From assembly GCF_001320245.1 (NCBI RefSeq), contig NZ_BCBA01000034.1, forward strand, positions 1 through 64,000: a DNA stretch of 64,000 bases, read 5' to 3'. The notes below the pieces were generated by a model. That model saw nothing but the letters and a program-made list of their open reading frames with translations, was not told where the DNA came from and did not search any database. The translations under genes were made by a program, and so were the position numbers. This document shows, piece by piece, positions 1 through 7,503 of this stretch. This DNA is from Pseudomonas sp. NBRC 111124. Its GTDB lineage: Bacteria; Pseudomonadota; Gammaproteobacteria; Pseudomonadales; Pseudomonadaceae. Within the stretch, counting starts at the first letter, position 1, and each line of letters begins with the position of its first letter.

Positions 1-524
1 GGCGACGCTGCGCAGCGTTGGCCATGTAGTTAACAGTAAGGTCGTGCGGCGACTAATGGCCGAACTCGACCTCAAATGTGGCGGGTGAAAAGCTGTATCT
101 CTCTCCGGTGTTGGACCTGTTCAATGGCGAGATCGTAGCGCATCAGATCGACACCTCGCCGCACTATCCATTGGTCGGTCAGATGCTAGAGCAGGCGCTA
201 TCACGGCTACCGGAAGGTGCCAAGCCTATGCTGCACTCCGACCAAGGCTGGCAGTATCAGTACTACCGCTACCGGAATCGACTTGAGGAGAAGGGACTGG
301 AGCAGAGCATGTCACGCAAGGGCAACTGCCTGGACAATGCGCGAATGGAGAGTTTCTTCGGCACACTGAAGACCGAGATGTATCATGGTCAGCGCTTCGC
401 CAGCATCGTGGAGTTGAGCGCTGCAATCGATGAATACATCGATTACTACAACCATGATCGAATCAAGATGGGGCTGACCGGCCTGAGTCCCGTGGCAGAC
501 AGGAATCAGGCCGCAGCCGCTTAA
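1..524 (+). pseudogene. IS3-family transposase orfB with an internal out-of-frame deletion
   Basis: The C-terminal integrase core (rve fold) reads from GTG 78 to TAA 524, with the second catalytic Asp in LHSDQGWQY and the catalytic Glu in NARMESFF. Upstream, a different frame (from base 2) encodes the preceding conserved part ending ...VVRRLMAELDLKC and hits TGA at 86-88. In intact relatives a stretch of about 40 codons lies between these parts, including the WVTD motif that carries the first catalytic Asp. Here it is missing and the frame shifts at about base 80. The enzyme therefore lacks one of its three DDE residues. The N-terminus is cut off by the window edge. The GTG at 78 is just an internal Val codon. 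The size of the missing piece is from family memory. Confidence 0.85.
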
Positions 525-532
525 TCAAAGAT

Positions 533-557
533 TGTCCAACAAATGGGGCGCACCTCA
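533..557 (+). repeat. Candidate right terminal inverted repeat of the IS
   Basis: The segment starts tgtccaac and ends cacctca, 9 bp after the transposase stop. IS3-family ends terminate in CA on this side. The partner repeat is outside the window, so the boundary is inferred from position and the terminal CA. Confidence 0.5.
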
Positions 558-572
558 GGGATGCGCGATCTT

Positions 573-609
573 TGTAGGAGCGGGCTTGCCCCGCGAAGAG
601 GCCGGCACA
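573..609 (+). repeat. REP element, single copy
   Basis: This is a Pseudomonas REP unit: tgtaggagcgggcttgcc followed by ccgcgaagaggccgg, able to fold into a GC-rich hairpin. Elsewhere in this window most such units occur as facing pairs. Here only one arm is seen, next to the IS end, consistent with the IS having inserted close to or within a REP pair. Confidence 0.85.
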
Positions 610-622
610 GGCACTACAAGCC

Positions 623-1216
623 TTACAGGCTGAAATCACCCTCAGCCGCCAGCTCGCTCAACGGCCGGCGCGGGCTCGGCACTTCTCGGGCCTGCAGCGC
701 CTCATCCAGGCTGGCCTTGTCGCCCAGCTTGCCGATCGCCACCATGGCATGCAGCTCGTAACCCTCTGGAATTTTCAGCTCCTGGCGCGCCAGTGCCTGG
801 TCGAACCCGGCCATGCCGTGGGTGTGCCAGCCGCTGATGCTGGCCTGCAGCGCCAGGTGGCCCCAGGCGGAACCGGTGTCGAAGGTGTGCCACAGTGCCG
901 GCTTTTCTTCGCTGGCGCCTGGCGCGGCGAAGGTGGTCTTGGAAATGATCAGCACCAGCGCCGACGCCTGCTGCGCCCAGCTGCGGTTGAACGGCACCAG
1001 CAGGCTCAGGTAACGCTCCCAGCTCGGCGTGTCGCGGCGCGCATAGAGGAAGCGCCATGGCTGCGAGTTATAGGCCGACGGCGCCCAGCGTGCCGCCTCA
1101 AGGAAGCTCAGCAGCGTTTCTTCGCTGATCGGTTCGGCGGTGAAGGCGCGCGGCGACCAGCGGTTGATGAACTGCTCGTTGATGGCGTAATCGGCAATGC
1201 GGGGGGTAGCGCTCAT
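623..1216 (-). CDS. Nitroreductase family protein (FMN-dependent NAD(P)H oxidoreductase)
   Basis: A 197-residue single-domain flavoprotein of the nitroreductase superfamily, expected to be a cytosolic FMN dimer that reduces nitro groups, quinones or unsaturated carbonyls with NAD(P)H. Visible family hallmarks are the N-terminal RWSPRAF (FMN phosphate-binding Arg/Ser, residues about 19-25), the EAARWAPSAYNSQPW block (about 40-54), and a C-terminal AIGKLGD. The start at 1216 is chosen because AGGAG lies 8 bases upstream; a longer upstream reading frame has no family similarity. It is divergent from the YcgN-type gene across about 145 bp. The physiological substrate cannot be read from sequence. 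Confidence 0.9.
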   Translation of the reverse strand: MSATPRIADYAINEQFINRWSPRAFTAEPISEETLLSFLEAARWAPSAYNSQPWRFLYARRDTPSWERYLSLLVPFNRSWAQQASALVLIISKTTFAAPGASEEKPALWHTFDTGSAWGHLALQASISGWHTHGMAGFDQALARQELKIPEGYELHAMVAIGKLGDKASLDEALQAREVPSPRRPLSELAAEGDFSL

Positions 1217-1361
1217 GGCGGCTCCTGCAAGTGGATGGCAAAACATGCACGCTACTGCGTCCGCCTGGCACTGACAAGCGGTCTGGCGTTGGCGAAGGCC
1301 AGGCTCTAGACTGGCGCCGCCGCGCGCCGCGGCCCAAAGATGACTGCAGGAAACCCGTGTG

Positions 1362-1811
1362 ATGATCGCTGACAGCGCGCCGTTCTGGCGGCGCAAGACC
1401 CTCGAACAACTCAGCCCGCAAGAGTGGGAGTCGCTGTGTGATGGCTGCGGCCTGTGCTGCCTGCAAAAGCTCGAGGACGAAGACGACAACAGCGTTTATT
1501 ACACGCGCATCGCCTGCAAGCTGCTCGACCTCGATACCTGCCAGTGCAGCGACTACCCCAACCGCTTCGCCCACGTGCCAGATTGCATCCAGCTCACCCC
1601 GGGCAAGGCCGACCAGTTCAAATGGCTGCCGAGCACCTGTGGTTACCGCCTGGTCAGCGAGGGCAAGGACCTGCCTGAATGGCACCACCTGGTGTGCGGT
1701 GACCGCAAGCAGGTGCATGAACAACGTATTTCGCAATCGGGGCGTATGCTGAGTGAACATGATGTGGACGAAGACGACTGGGAAGACCATCTGATTTTCC
1801 GCGCCAGCTGA
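1362..1811 (+). CDS. YcgN/UPF0260 family cysteine-cluster protein
   Basis: A 149-residue protein with the family signature [16 protein letters not shown] near residues 26-41. More cysteines follow in [17 protein letters not shown] and STCGYR, the layout of the CxxCxxCC zinc/iron-binding cluster family (YkgJ/YcgN). The precise biochemical role of the family is unknown. The start ATG 1362 is preceded by AGGA at 1347-1350; an adjacent in-frame GTG at 1359 is possible and would add one residue. The next gene begins 41 bp downstream on the same strand with its own strong ribosome site, so co-transcription is plausible. Confidence 0.9.
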   Translation: MIADSAPFWRRKTLEQLSPQEWESLCDGCGLCCLQKLEDEDDNSVYYTRIACKLLDLDTCQCSDYPNRFAHVPDCIQLTPGKADQFKWLPSTCGYRLVSEGKDLPEWHHLVCGDRKQVHEQRISQSGRMLSEHDVDEDDWEDHLIFRAS

Positions 1812-1852
1812 ACGGCGCACCCCGTCGCCTCTGAGGAACAAGGAGTTTCGCT

Positions 1853-3061
1853 ATGCGTTGCCAGTGGTTGTTGCTCCTCGGCCTTGTGGCCAGTTCGCCG
1901 GCCTGGGCGAAAAAAGTCGACCTCGATTACCAGGTACGCCTGTTGCCTGCCAACGGCCAGGCCGAGGTACGCCTGACCTTGGCCGAAGGCAGTGCTGTGC
2001 GCAGCCTGGATTTCGACCTGGGCAAGGCCGACGCCTACAATGGCTTCCAGGCCGATGGCCAGTGGCAGCAGCAGGGCGAGCGCGGCGTGTGGCACCCGGC
2101 GGCGGGCAAGACCAGCCTCAGCTACCGGGTGAAGCTGGACCAGAAACTGCGCAGCGGCGCCTTCTCCTCACGCATCACCCCGCATTGGGCGTTGTTCCTC
2201 GGCGACCAGCTGGTGCCGCCTGCACGTCTCGACCAACAGGACGGTACCGAGCTGGTGGCGCGCCTGACGGTCGATTTGCCTGAAGGCTGGAAGAGCATCG
2301 AAACGTCCTGGCCACGCATCGGCAAAGACAAGTTTCGCATCGACAACGTGTCCCGCCTGTTCGATCGCCCGACCGGCTGGATGCTGGCGGGCGACCTTGG
2401 CAGCCGCCGCGCCCGCCTCGGCGAGACCGACGTTACCGTGGCTGCGCCGGTAGGGCAGGGCATGCGGCGGATGGACAGCCTGACCCTGCTGACCTTTGTC
2501 TGGCCGCAGCTGCAGGCAGTTTTCCCGCGCAACCCGGCCAAGCTGCTGCTGGTGGGTGCCCGTGATGGCATGTGGCGCGGGGCGACGGCGGCCGACGGTT
2601 CGATCTACCTGCACAGCAGTCGGCCGATGATCAGCGAGAATGGCAGCAGCCCGCTGCTGCGCGAGCTGGTGCAGCTGTTTGCGCAGATTCATGTGCGTGA
2701 CAACAGTGACTGGCTGGGCCAGGGCCTGACCGAGTACTACGCCACCGAACTGTTGCGCCGCGCGGGCGGCATGAGCGACGACCGCTACGAGGTTTGGCAG
2801 GCACGCTTGCAGAAGCTGGGCGGCAAGGTTACGCAGCTGAGTGCCGAGCATGCCAGCCCGGCGCAGGTGGCCCGAGGGGTGATGCTGTTGCAGGCGCTGG
2901 ACAAGGAAATCCGCATTCATACCCAGGCCAAGCGTTCGCTGGACGATGTGACCCGGGCACTGATGCGCCTGCCCAGCGTGAGCACCGAAGCATTCATTCA
3001 GATCAGCGAGAACGTGCTCGGGCGCCGGTCCGAGGTGCTGCAGAGCAAGGCCCTGCGCTAG
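1853..3061 (+). CDS. Secreted M61/M1-peptidase-like protein lacking zinc ligands
   Basis: 402 residues with a clear signal peptide (MRCQWLLLLGLVASSPAWA, cut after AWA), so periplasmic or outer-membrane facing. The central-to-C-terminal part has the architecture of gluzincin peptidases: a helix LLRELVQLF (about 268-276) followed by WLGQGLTEYYA (about 287-297). In active enzymes these positions read HExxH and WxxEG. Here both His and the distal Glu are replaced (R270, Q274, Q290) while the surrounding motif GLTEYY survives. I infer a catalytically dead, structural or binding homologue. AAGGAG lies 8 bases before ATG 1853. A REP pair follows directly. Assignment to the M61/M1 fold rests on motif shape only. 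Confidence 0.7.
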   Translation: MRCQWLLLLGLVASSPAWAKKVDLDYQVRLLPANGQAEVRLTLAEGSAVRSLDFDLGKADAYNGFQADGQWQQQGERGVWHPAAGKTSLSYRVKLDQKLRSGAFSSRITPHWALFLGDQLVPPARLDQQDGTELVARLTVDLPEGWKSIETSWPRIGKDKFRIDNVSRLFDRPTGWMLAGDLGSRRARLGETDVTVAAPVGQGMRRMDSLTLLTFVWPQLQAVFPRNPAKLLLVGARDGMWRGATAADGSIYLHSSRPMISENGSSPLLRELVQLFAQIHVRDNSDWLGQGLTEYYATELLRRAGGMSDDRYEVWQARLQKLGGKVTQLSAEHASPAQVARGVMLLQALDKEIRIHTQAKRSLDDVTRALMRLPSVSTEAFIQISENVLGRRSEVLQSKALR

Positions 3062-3160
3062 CCTGTTACTGCCTCTTCGCGGGCATGCCCGCTCCCACAG
3101 GTACCGCACAATTCTCAGGACCTGTGGGAGCGGGCGCGCCCGCGAAGAGGCCGGAACAGG
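3062..3160. repeat. REP pair (inverted, BIME-like)
   Basis: Two facing REP units (about 3070-3100 and 3121-3155) with the common core cttcgcgggc...gcccgctcccacagg and its reverse complement, flanked by cctgtt/aacagg. The pair separates the convergent peptidase-like and DUF2892 genes, where such elements often stabilise mRNA ends or act as gyrase/IHF-type sites. Confidence 0.9.
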
Positions 3161-3170
3161 CAAAGCAGGT

Positions 3171-3512
3171 TTAACTGCCAGTCAAAGGATCCTTGCCAGT
3201 CACCGTCACCCCCCGGGTAGCCGCCTCGGCACTGGCCCTGAGCACCTCAAGCTCCGCTGCACTGCGCTCAATATCCGAACGCAGCCGGTGATACTCCTGC
3301 CGATGCTTTTGCCACCAGGCCTTGGTCGAGCAATGCCCACTGACCCCGCGGGCCACCGCCAGGCCGCCCACCACCATCTGCAACAGCCCGATCAGGCCGC
3401 CGTGGCGCAGCCCCTTGCTGAACATCAGCGCTCCGCCGGCCAGTGAGCCGGCGCGTTCCAGGCCATGAACATTGTGCTCCCGGGACCCCGGAGTTGAATG
3501 GATATCGAGCAT
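3171..3512 (-). CDS. DUF2892 (YgaP-type) membrane protein
   Basis: 113 residues. Residues about 10-65 carry the DUF2892 pattern: NV.GLERAGSLAGGALMFSKG, then GLIGLLQMVVGGLAVARGVSGHC, i.e. two short membrane-associated segments rich in Gly. The C-terminal half is polar and helical (HRQEYHRLRSDIERSAAELEVLRA), possibly a short coiled coil. Start ATG at 3512 has AAGGAGG seven bases upstream and removes a non-conserved extension. Function is unknown; the domain is found fused to rhodanese in YgaP. It stands alone, convergent with the preceding gene across a REP pair. Confidence 0.8.
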   Translation of the reverse strand: MLDIHSTPGSREHNVHGLERAGSLAGGALMFSKGLRHGGLIGLLQMVVGGLAVARGVSGHCSTKAWWQKHRQEYHRLRSDIERSAAELEVLRASAEAATRGVTVTGKDPLTGS

Positions 3513-3744
3513 GGCAAGCCCTCCTTGTGGAATGTAAGCAGCTGACCCACCCAGCGCGGCCAACGTTCATTTGCTGTGCCGGGCGGTTACAGAGGGCTGT
3601 GCGATCGCGCATTTGTCTGGTGTGGACAATTACCTGTCCGGTTTGGCAATGCAGCCTACAGGGTGTTTAATCTCACCTCTGAATACCCCTGAACCCCTTG
3701 AAAACCAAGGCCCAGGGAGATTCCGCCGTTCATCGAAAATGCTG
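3513..3744. other. Intergenic region between DUF2892 gene and GntR gene
   Basis: About 310 bp separate the two divergent starts (3512 and 3823). The first part (3513-3740) holds the ribosome site of the DUF2892 gene and no recognisable gene or strong hairpin. The part from 3745 holds the palindrome and promoter listed separately. Confidence 0.6.
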
Positions 3745-3759
3745 TAGACACATTGTCTA
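3745..3759. promoter_or_regulatory. Palindromic operator candidate for the GntR/FCD regulator
   Basis: Perfect inverted repeat TAGACA-cat-TGTCTA. A further TAGACA half-site lies at 3789-3794. The short T-G-T..A-C-A palindrome with a small spacer is the shape bound by FadR-type (FCD) GntR regulators. It overlaps the putative -35 element of the regulator's own promoter, which suggests autorepression. Confidence 0.65.
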
Positions 3760-3782
3760 ACAGTGCCATATAGTCGTTATAC
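3753..3782 (+). promoter_or_regulatory. Candidate sigma-70 promoter of the GntR gene
   Basis: TTGTCT (3753-3758), an 18-bp spacer, then TTATAC (3777-3782). The predicted transcript would start near 3790, 33 bases before ATG 3823. The -35 box lies inside the TAGACA/TGTCTA palindrome. Confidence 0.45.
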
Positions 3783-3822
3783 AAATAGTAGACATAGCGC
3801 TATGACAATAAAGAAGGCCGCC

Positions 3823-4539
3823 ATGAAAGCCACCGTCCAACCACTCGCTGCAGACGTGCCGCAGGACCGCAAAGCTGTCCTTGCCGACGCCCTGCGTCGC
3901 CGGATCCTCAGCATGGAACTGGCCCCGGGCGCCGTGGTGGACGAACTGGCCCTGTGCGACGAGTTCGGCCTGTCGCGCCCCCCGGTTCGTGAGCTGCTGC
4001 GCCAGATTGCGGCCGAAGGCTACATCGAGCTGGAAGCCAACCGCGCGCCGCGCGTTGCTGCCATGAACCACGAGTCGCTGCACAGCTTCTACGTCGCCGC
4101 GCCGCTTATCTACGTTGCCACCACCCAGCTGGCCGCAACCTATGCCGGCGCCGATGAAATCGAAGTGCTCAAGGCCATTCAGGCCAAGTTCCGCCGGGCC
4201 ATCGAAGAGCGCGACGTGGAAAACCGTGTGCTCTACAACGACGCCTTCCACCTGGAAATCGGCAAGATGGCGCACAACGATTACCTGATGCCAAGCCTGC
4301 GCCGCCTGCTCATCGACCATACCCGCCTGGGCAAGATCTTCTACCGCCACCCGACTACCGACGACATGCAGCGGGACCTCGAAATCGCCTGTGAGCAGCA
4401 CGACCAGATGATCGAGGCCATCGAGCGCCGTGATGCCCAGACCGCTGGCCAGCTGGCCCGCGAGCACATGGAGCTGTCGCGTCGACGCATGGCCGAATAC
4501 GCCGCACCGCAAGGGCTGGATGTACCGATTCAGATATGA
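3823..4539 (+). CDS. GntR-family transcriptional regulator, FadR/FCD subfamily
   Basis: 238 residues. The N-terminal winged helix includes ADALRRRILSMELAPGAVVDE and CDEFGLSRPPVRELLRQIAAEGYIEL (about 15-68). The C-terminal FCD ligand domain shows metal/ligand residues in NDAFHLEIG, EQHDQM and REHMELS. Proteins of this group usually repress a linked catabolic operon and release DNA on binding an organic acid or amino acid. The start is set at ATG 3823 (AAGAAGG 5 bases upstream); ATG 3802 has no ribosome site and would lie about 12 nt from the predicted transcript start. It heads the cluster 3.8-9.9 kb, with the FAD enzyme 61 bp downstream in the same direction. The palindrome at 3745 is its likely operator. 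Confidence 0.9.
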   Translation: MKATVQPLAADVPQDRKAVLADALRRRILSMELAPGAVVDELALCDEFGLSRPPVRELLRQIAAEGYIELEANRAPRVAAMNHESLHSFYVAAPLIYVATTQLAATYAGADEIEVLKAIQAKFRRAIEERDVENRVLYNDAFHLEIGKMAHNDYLMPSLRRLLIDHTRLGKIFYRHPTTDDMQRDLEIACEQHDQMIEAIERRDAQTAGQLAREHMELSRRRMAEYAAPQGLDVPIQI

Positions 4540-4600
4540 ATTACCCGGTCGTCGCCAGCGGCGTTGACCCTCAGTTGAAGACAAGAACCAGGTTAGTGAC

Positions 4601-5920
4601 ATGACAAGAATAAGTTCGTTACCTGCAGATGATGCCACCTGTGGCTGGTATCACCTGAGCAAGCCCCGCGCGCCAAGGCCGGCTCACAGTGGCCATAGCC
4701 AGGCGCGCTGGGTAGTGGTCGGCGCCGGCTTCACAGGCCTGGCGGCCGCGCGCCAGCTGGCAACGAACTTCCCGAACGACGAAATCGTGCTGGTCGAGGC
4801 ACAGGAAGTCGGTTTCGGCACCTCCGGGCGCAACGCCGGTTTCGCCATCGACCTGCCCCACGACATTGGCGCCGAGGACTACATCGGCGATATCGACATC
4901 GCCAAGACTGTGCTCAAGCTCAACATCGGTGGCCAGGCTTACCTCAAGGCGCTGATCGAGCGCTACGACATCGAGTGCCAGTTCCGCCATTGTGGCAAGT
5001 ACCAGGCCGCCATCGAAGACCGTGGCATCGCCGTGCTGGATGCCTACCGCCGTGGCCTGGACAAGCTCGGACAGCCTTATGAAGTGATCGAAGGTCGCGA
5101 CCTGCCCGAACACATCGGCACGCACTTCTACCGCAAGGGCCTGTTCACGCCTGGCACCGCACTGCTGCAGCCTTCGGCACTGGTCAAGGGCCTGGCCGAT
5201 AGCCTGCCAAGCAACGTTTCTCTCTACGAACGCACACCAATCACCGACGTCGAGTACGGCGACAAGGTGGTGCTGCGCCATGCCAGCGGCTCGATTACCG
5301 CCGACAAGCTGGTGCTCACCACCAACGCCTTCGGCATGAGCTTCGGCTTCCTCAAGGGCCGCATGCTGCCGGTGTTCACCTACGGCAGCATCACACGCCC
5401 GCTGACCGAGGACGAACAGGCTCGCCTGGGGGGTAAACCTTTCTGGGGCGTGATCCCGGCCGACCCGTTTGGCACCACCCTGCGCCGCACCGTCGACAAC
5501 CGCCTGCTGATCCGCAACAGCTTCAGCTACAACCCGGACGGACGCAGCAACCGCAAGCATCTGGAACGTTTCGTCGAGCGCCACCGCGAATCCTTTGCCC
5601 GGCGTTTCCCGATGTTGCCAGATGTGAACTTTGAATATACCTGGGGGGGTGCACTGGCGTTGTCGCGCAACCACATGGGCTTCTTCGGCAAGTTGGCGCC
5701 GAATGTAGTGGGCGCATTGTGCTGCAACGGCCTGGGCGTTACCCGTGGCACCGTCACCGGCAAGTTGCTGGCCGATTGGCTAGCCGGTGACAAGAACGAA
5801 TTGATCGAGTTTCTGCTCAATGCCCCCGGGCCTTGTGCGAACCCGCCGCAGCCCCTGGTTTCCCTGGGTTTGAACGCCAACCTGATGTGGGGGCAGTTCC
5901 GCGCTGGCAAGGAAAGCTGA
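4601..5920 (+). CDS. FAD-dependent oxidoreductase (DAO family, amine/amino-acid oxidase-like)
   Basis: 439 residues. A Rossmann FAD site WVVVGAGFTGLAAARQLA starts near residue 37, followed by the acidic strand end VLVEAQ and the DAO-type GFGTSGRNAGFAI loop (about 74-86). The C-terminus has the FAD-closing GALCCNGLGVTRGTVTGKLLADWLAG. Fold and length match D-amino-acid oxidase/gamma-glutamylputrescine oxidase relatives, which convert C-N bonds to imines that hydrolyse to oxo compounds. The unusual N-terminal lead (about 35 residues, MTRISSLPADDATCGWYHLS) is typical of PuuB-type members. It lies 61 bp after the GntR gene and 183 bp before the MFS gene. The substrate is unknown; a primary or cyclic amine or amino acid is likely. 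Confidence 0.88.
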   Translation: MTRISSLPADDATCGWYHLSKPRAPRPAHSGHSQARWVVVGAGFTGLAAARQLATNFPNDEIVLVEAQEVGFGTSGRNAGFAIDLPHDIGAEDYIGDIDIAKTVLKLNIGGQAYLKALIERYDIECQFRHCGKYQAAIEDRGIAVLDAYRRGLDKLGQPYEVIEGRDLPEHIGTHFYRKGLFTPGTALLQPSALVKGLADSLPSNVSLYERTPITDVEYGDKVVLRHASGSITADKLVLTTNAFGMSFGFLKGRMLPVFTYGSITRPLTEDEQARLGGKPFWGVIPADPFGTTLRRTVDNRLLIRNSFSYNPDGRSNRKHLERFVERHRESFARRFPMLPDVNFEYTWGGALALSRNHMGFFGKLAPNVVGALCCNGLGVTRGTVTGKLLADWLAGDKNELIEFLLNAPGPCANPPQPLVSLGLNANLMWGQFRAGKES

Positions 5921-6103
5921 TCGTTCTTTGAGGTAGAAAACACGTCACTTGATGCCGGTGGTCATTTGCCGGCAAGGGCGCCCTTTGCCCGAATTTGATG
6001 ATCGAGATGCGCAGTCCGGTCACCCGGGGCTGAATGCTGTTTTCAGTTTCGCGGACGCGCTCGCCTTGAATATATGCAAGCAAAGAAGTGGTAGGAACTA
6101 ATA

Positions 6104-7429
6104 ATGACAAGTCCGAATATTTCGATTGAAGATGTACCGATCAACAACTTTCACCAGCTGCTGACCTTGCGTTCCGGTGGCGGTTCGTTCGTGGATGGCT
6201 ATGTGCTGAGCATCATCGGCGTTGCCATGGTGCAGATGTCCGCCGGCCTCAACCTGACCAGCTTCTGGCAGGGCATGATCGCCGCCTCGGCGTTGATAGG
6301 CATCTTCTTCGGTGGCTTCTTCGGCGGCTGGCTGACCGATCGTCTGGGCCGCAAGCGTGTGTTCTTCGTTGGCCCGGTGCTGTTCATGCTGGCTTCGGTC
6401 GCGCAGTTCTGGGTGGAGTCGGCGCTGGGCCTGTTCCTGCTGCGCTTCGCCATCGGCATCGCGGTAGGCATCGAGTACCCGGTGGCAACTTCGCTGCTGG
6501 TCGAGTTCCTGCCCAAGAAGAACCGCGGACCACGCCTGGCCACCCTGACGGTGTTGTGGTTTGCCGGTGCCGCCACGGCCTACATGGCCGGTGAAGCGAT
6601 CCTGCGTCACGGCGGCGGCGACGCCTGGCGCCTGGTGCTGGCCAGTGCGGCAGTGATTGGCGGACTGCTGTTCGTCATCCGCCTGGGCACCCCGGAATCG
6701 CCACGCTGGCTCATCAGCAAGGGCCGTTCGGCCGAAGCCGAGCAGGTGATCAAGCAGGTCTACGGCAACGGCTTCAGCCTGAAGAATCTGCCCGAGGAAT
6801 CCAAGACCCGCAAGCTGTCGTTCTTCAGCCTGCTGCACTCCGGCTATGGCAAGCGCATGTTGTTCGTCACCATGTTCTGGACCTGCTCGGTGATCCCGGT
6901 GTTCGCCGTCTACGCGTTCGCGCCAAAAGTACTCGGTGCGTTGAACCTGAAAGGCGACTGGGCCGCCATCGGCTCGGTGGCCATCACCTGCCTGTTCGTG
7001 GTCGGTTGCATCATCGGCACCCGCTTGCTGAACACCGTGGGCCGGCGTACCACGCTGCTGCACAGCTTTTTCTGGTCAGGGCTGGCGCTGCTCGGCCTGG
7101 GCGCTTTCAGCAGCGGCAACGAAATGCTCATTCTCACGTTGTTTGGTGCCTACGCGTTGTTCATTGGCGGTGCCCAGGTGCTGCAACTGGTCTATCCGAA
7201 CGAGATCTTCCCGACCGAAATCCGCGCTGGCGCCGTGGGCGTAGGCACCTCGATGTCGCGCATCGGTGCCGCGGTCGGCACCTGGCTGGTGCCTATGGCC
7301 CTGGATAACTACGGCATTGGCGCAACCATGTACGCCGCCGCCGTGACCTTCATCGGCCTGGCCTTCTCGCTGGCGCTGGCCCCGGAAACCCGCTCATTGA
7401 ACCTGCAGGAAGCGGCCTCGCTGGCCTGA
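6104..7429 (+). CDS. MFS transporter, sugar/organic-acid porter type
   Basis: 441 residues with the twelve-helix MFS pattern. The loop between helices 2 and 3 reads GGWLTDRLGRKRVFF (about 70-84). A conserved loop carries PESPRWLISKGR, and a late repeat of the family motif reads YPNEIFPTEIRAGAVGVGTS; these are typical of the sugar-porter/aromatic-acid branch. It probably imports the substrate of the neighbouring enzymes. AGGA precedes ATG 6104 by about 10 bases. The 183-bp gap upstream contains a GC-rich palindrome (aagggcgccctt near 5975) but no gene. The DapA-like gene starts 74 bp downstream. Confidence 0.9.
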   Translation: MTSPNISIEDVPINNFHQLLTLRSGGGSFVDGYVLSIIGVAMVQMSAGLNLTSFWQGMIAASALIGIFFGGFFGGWLTDRLGRKRVFFVGPVLFMLASVAQFWVESALGLFLLRFAIGIAVGIEYPVATSLLVEFLPKKNRGPRLATLTVLWFAGAATAYMAGEAILRHGGGDAWRLVLASAAVIGGLLFVIRLGTPESPRWLISKGRSAEAEQVIKQVYGNGFSLKNLPEESKTRKLSFFSLLHSGYGKRMLFVTMFWTCSVIPVFAVYAFAPKVLGALNLKGDWAAIGSVAITCLFVVGCIIGTRLLNTVGRRTTLLHSFFWSGLALLGLGAFSSGNEMLILTLFGAYALFIGGAQVLQLVYPNEIFPTEIRAGAVGVGTSMSRIGAAVGTWLVPMALDNYGIGATMYAAAVTFIGLAFSLALAPETRSLNLQEAASLA

Positions 7430-7503
7430 ACCCATGACAACCTGCCACGGCATCGATCCGCCGCGGCCTTTACAACACTGATCAACGCACTGGAGAACCT
7501 ACC

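Larger units (their letters stand above)
1..557 (+). mobile_element. IS3-family (IS150 group) insertion sequence, right-hand remnant
   Basis: The window opens inside an insertion sequence. It holds the 3' part of an orfB-type transposase, followed by a short tail that resembles an IS3-family right terminal repeat (tgtccaac, then atgggg, ending in CA near 557). The left end lies outside the window. A Pseudomonas REP element begins about 15 bp beyond the end, so the element probably sits in or beside a REP. No target duplication can be checked because the other flank is missing. The coding part is broken (see the pseudogene entry), so this copy should not move by itself. Confidence 0.8.

Noticed and set aside
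5921..6103. Riboswitch before the MFS gene
   Set aside because: The gap only shows a short GC palindrome (aagggcgccctt); no known riboswitch core was recognised.
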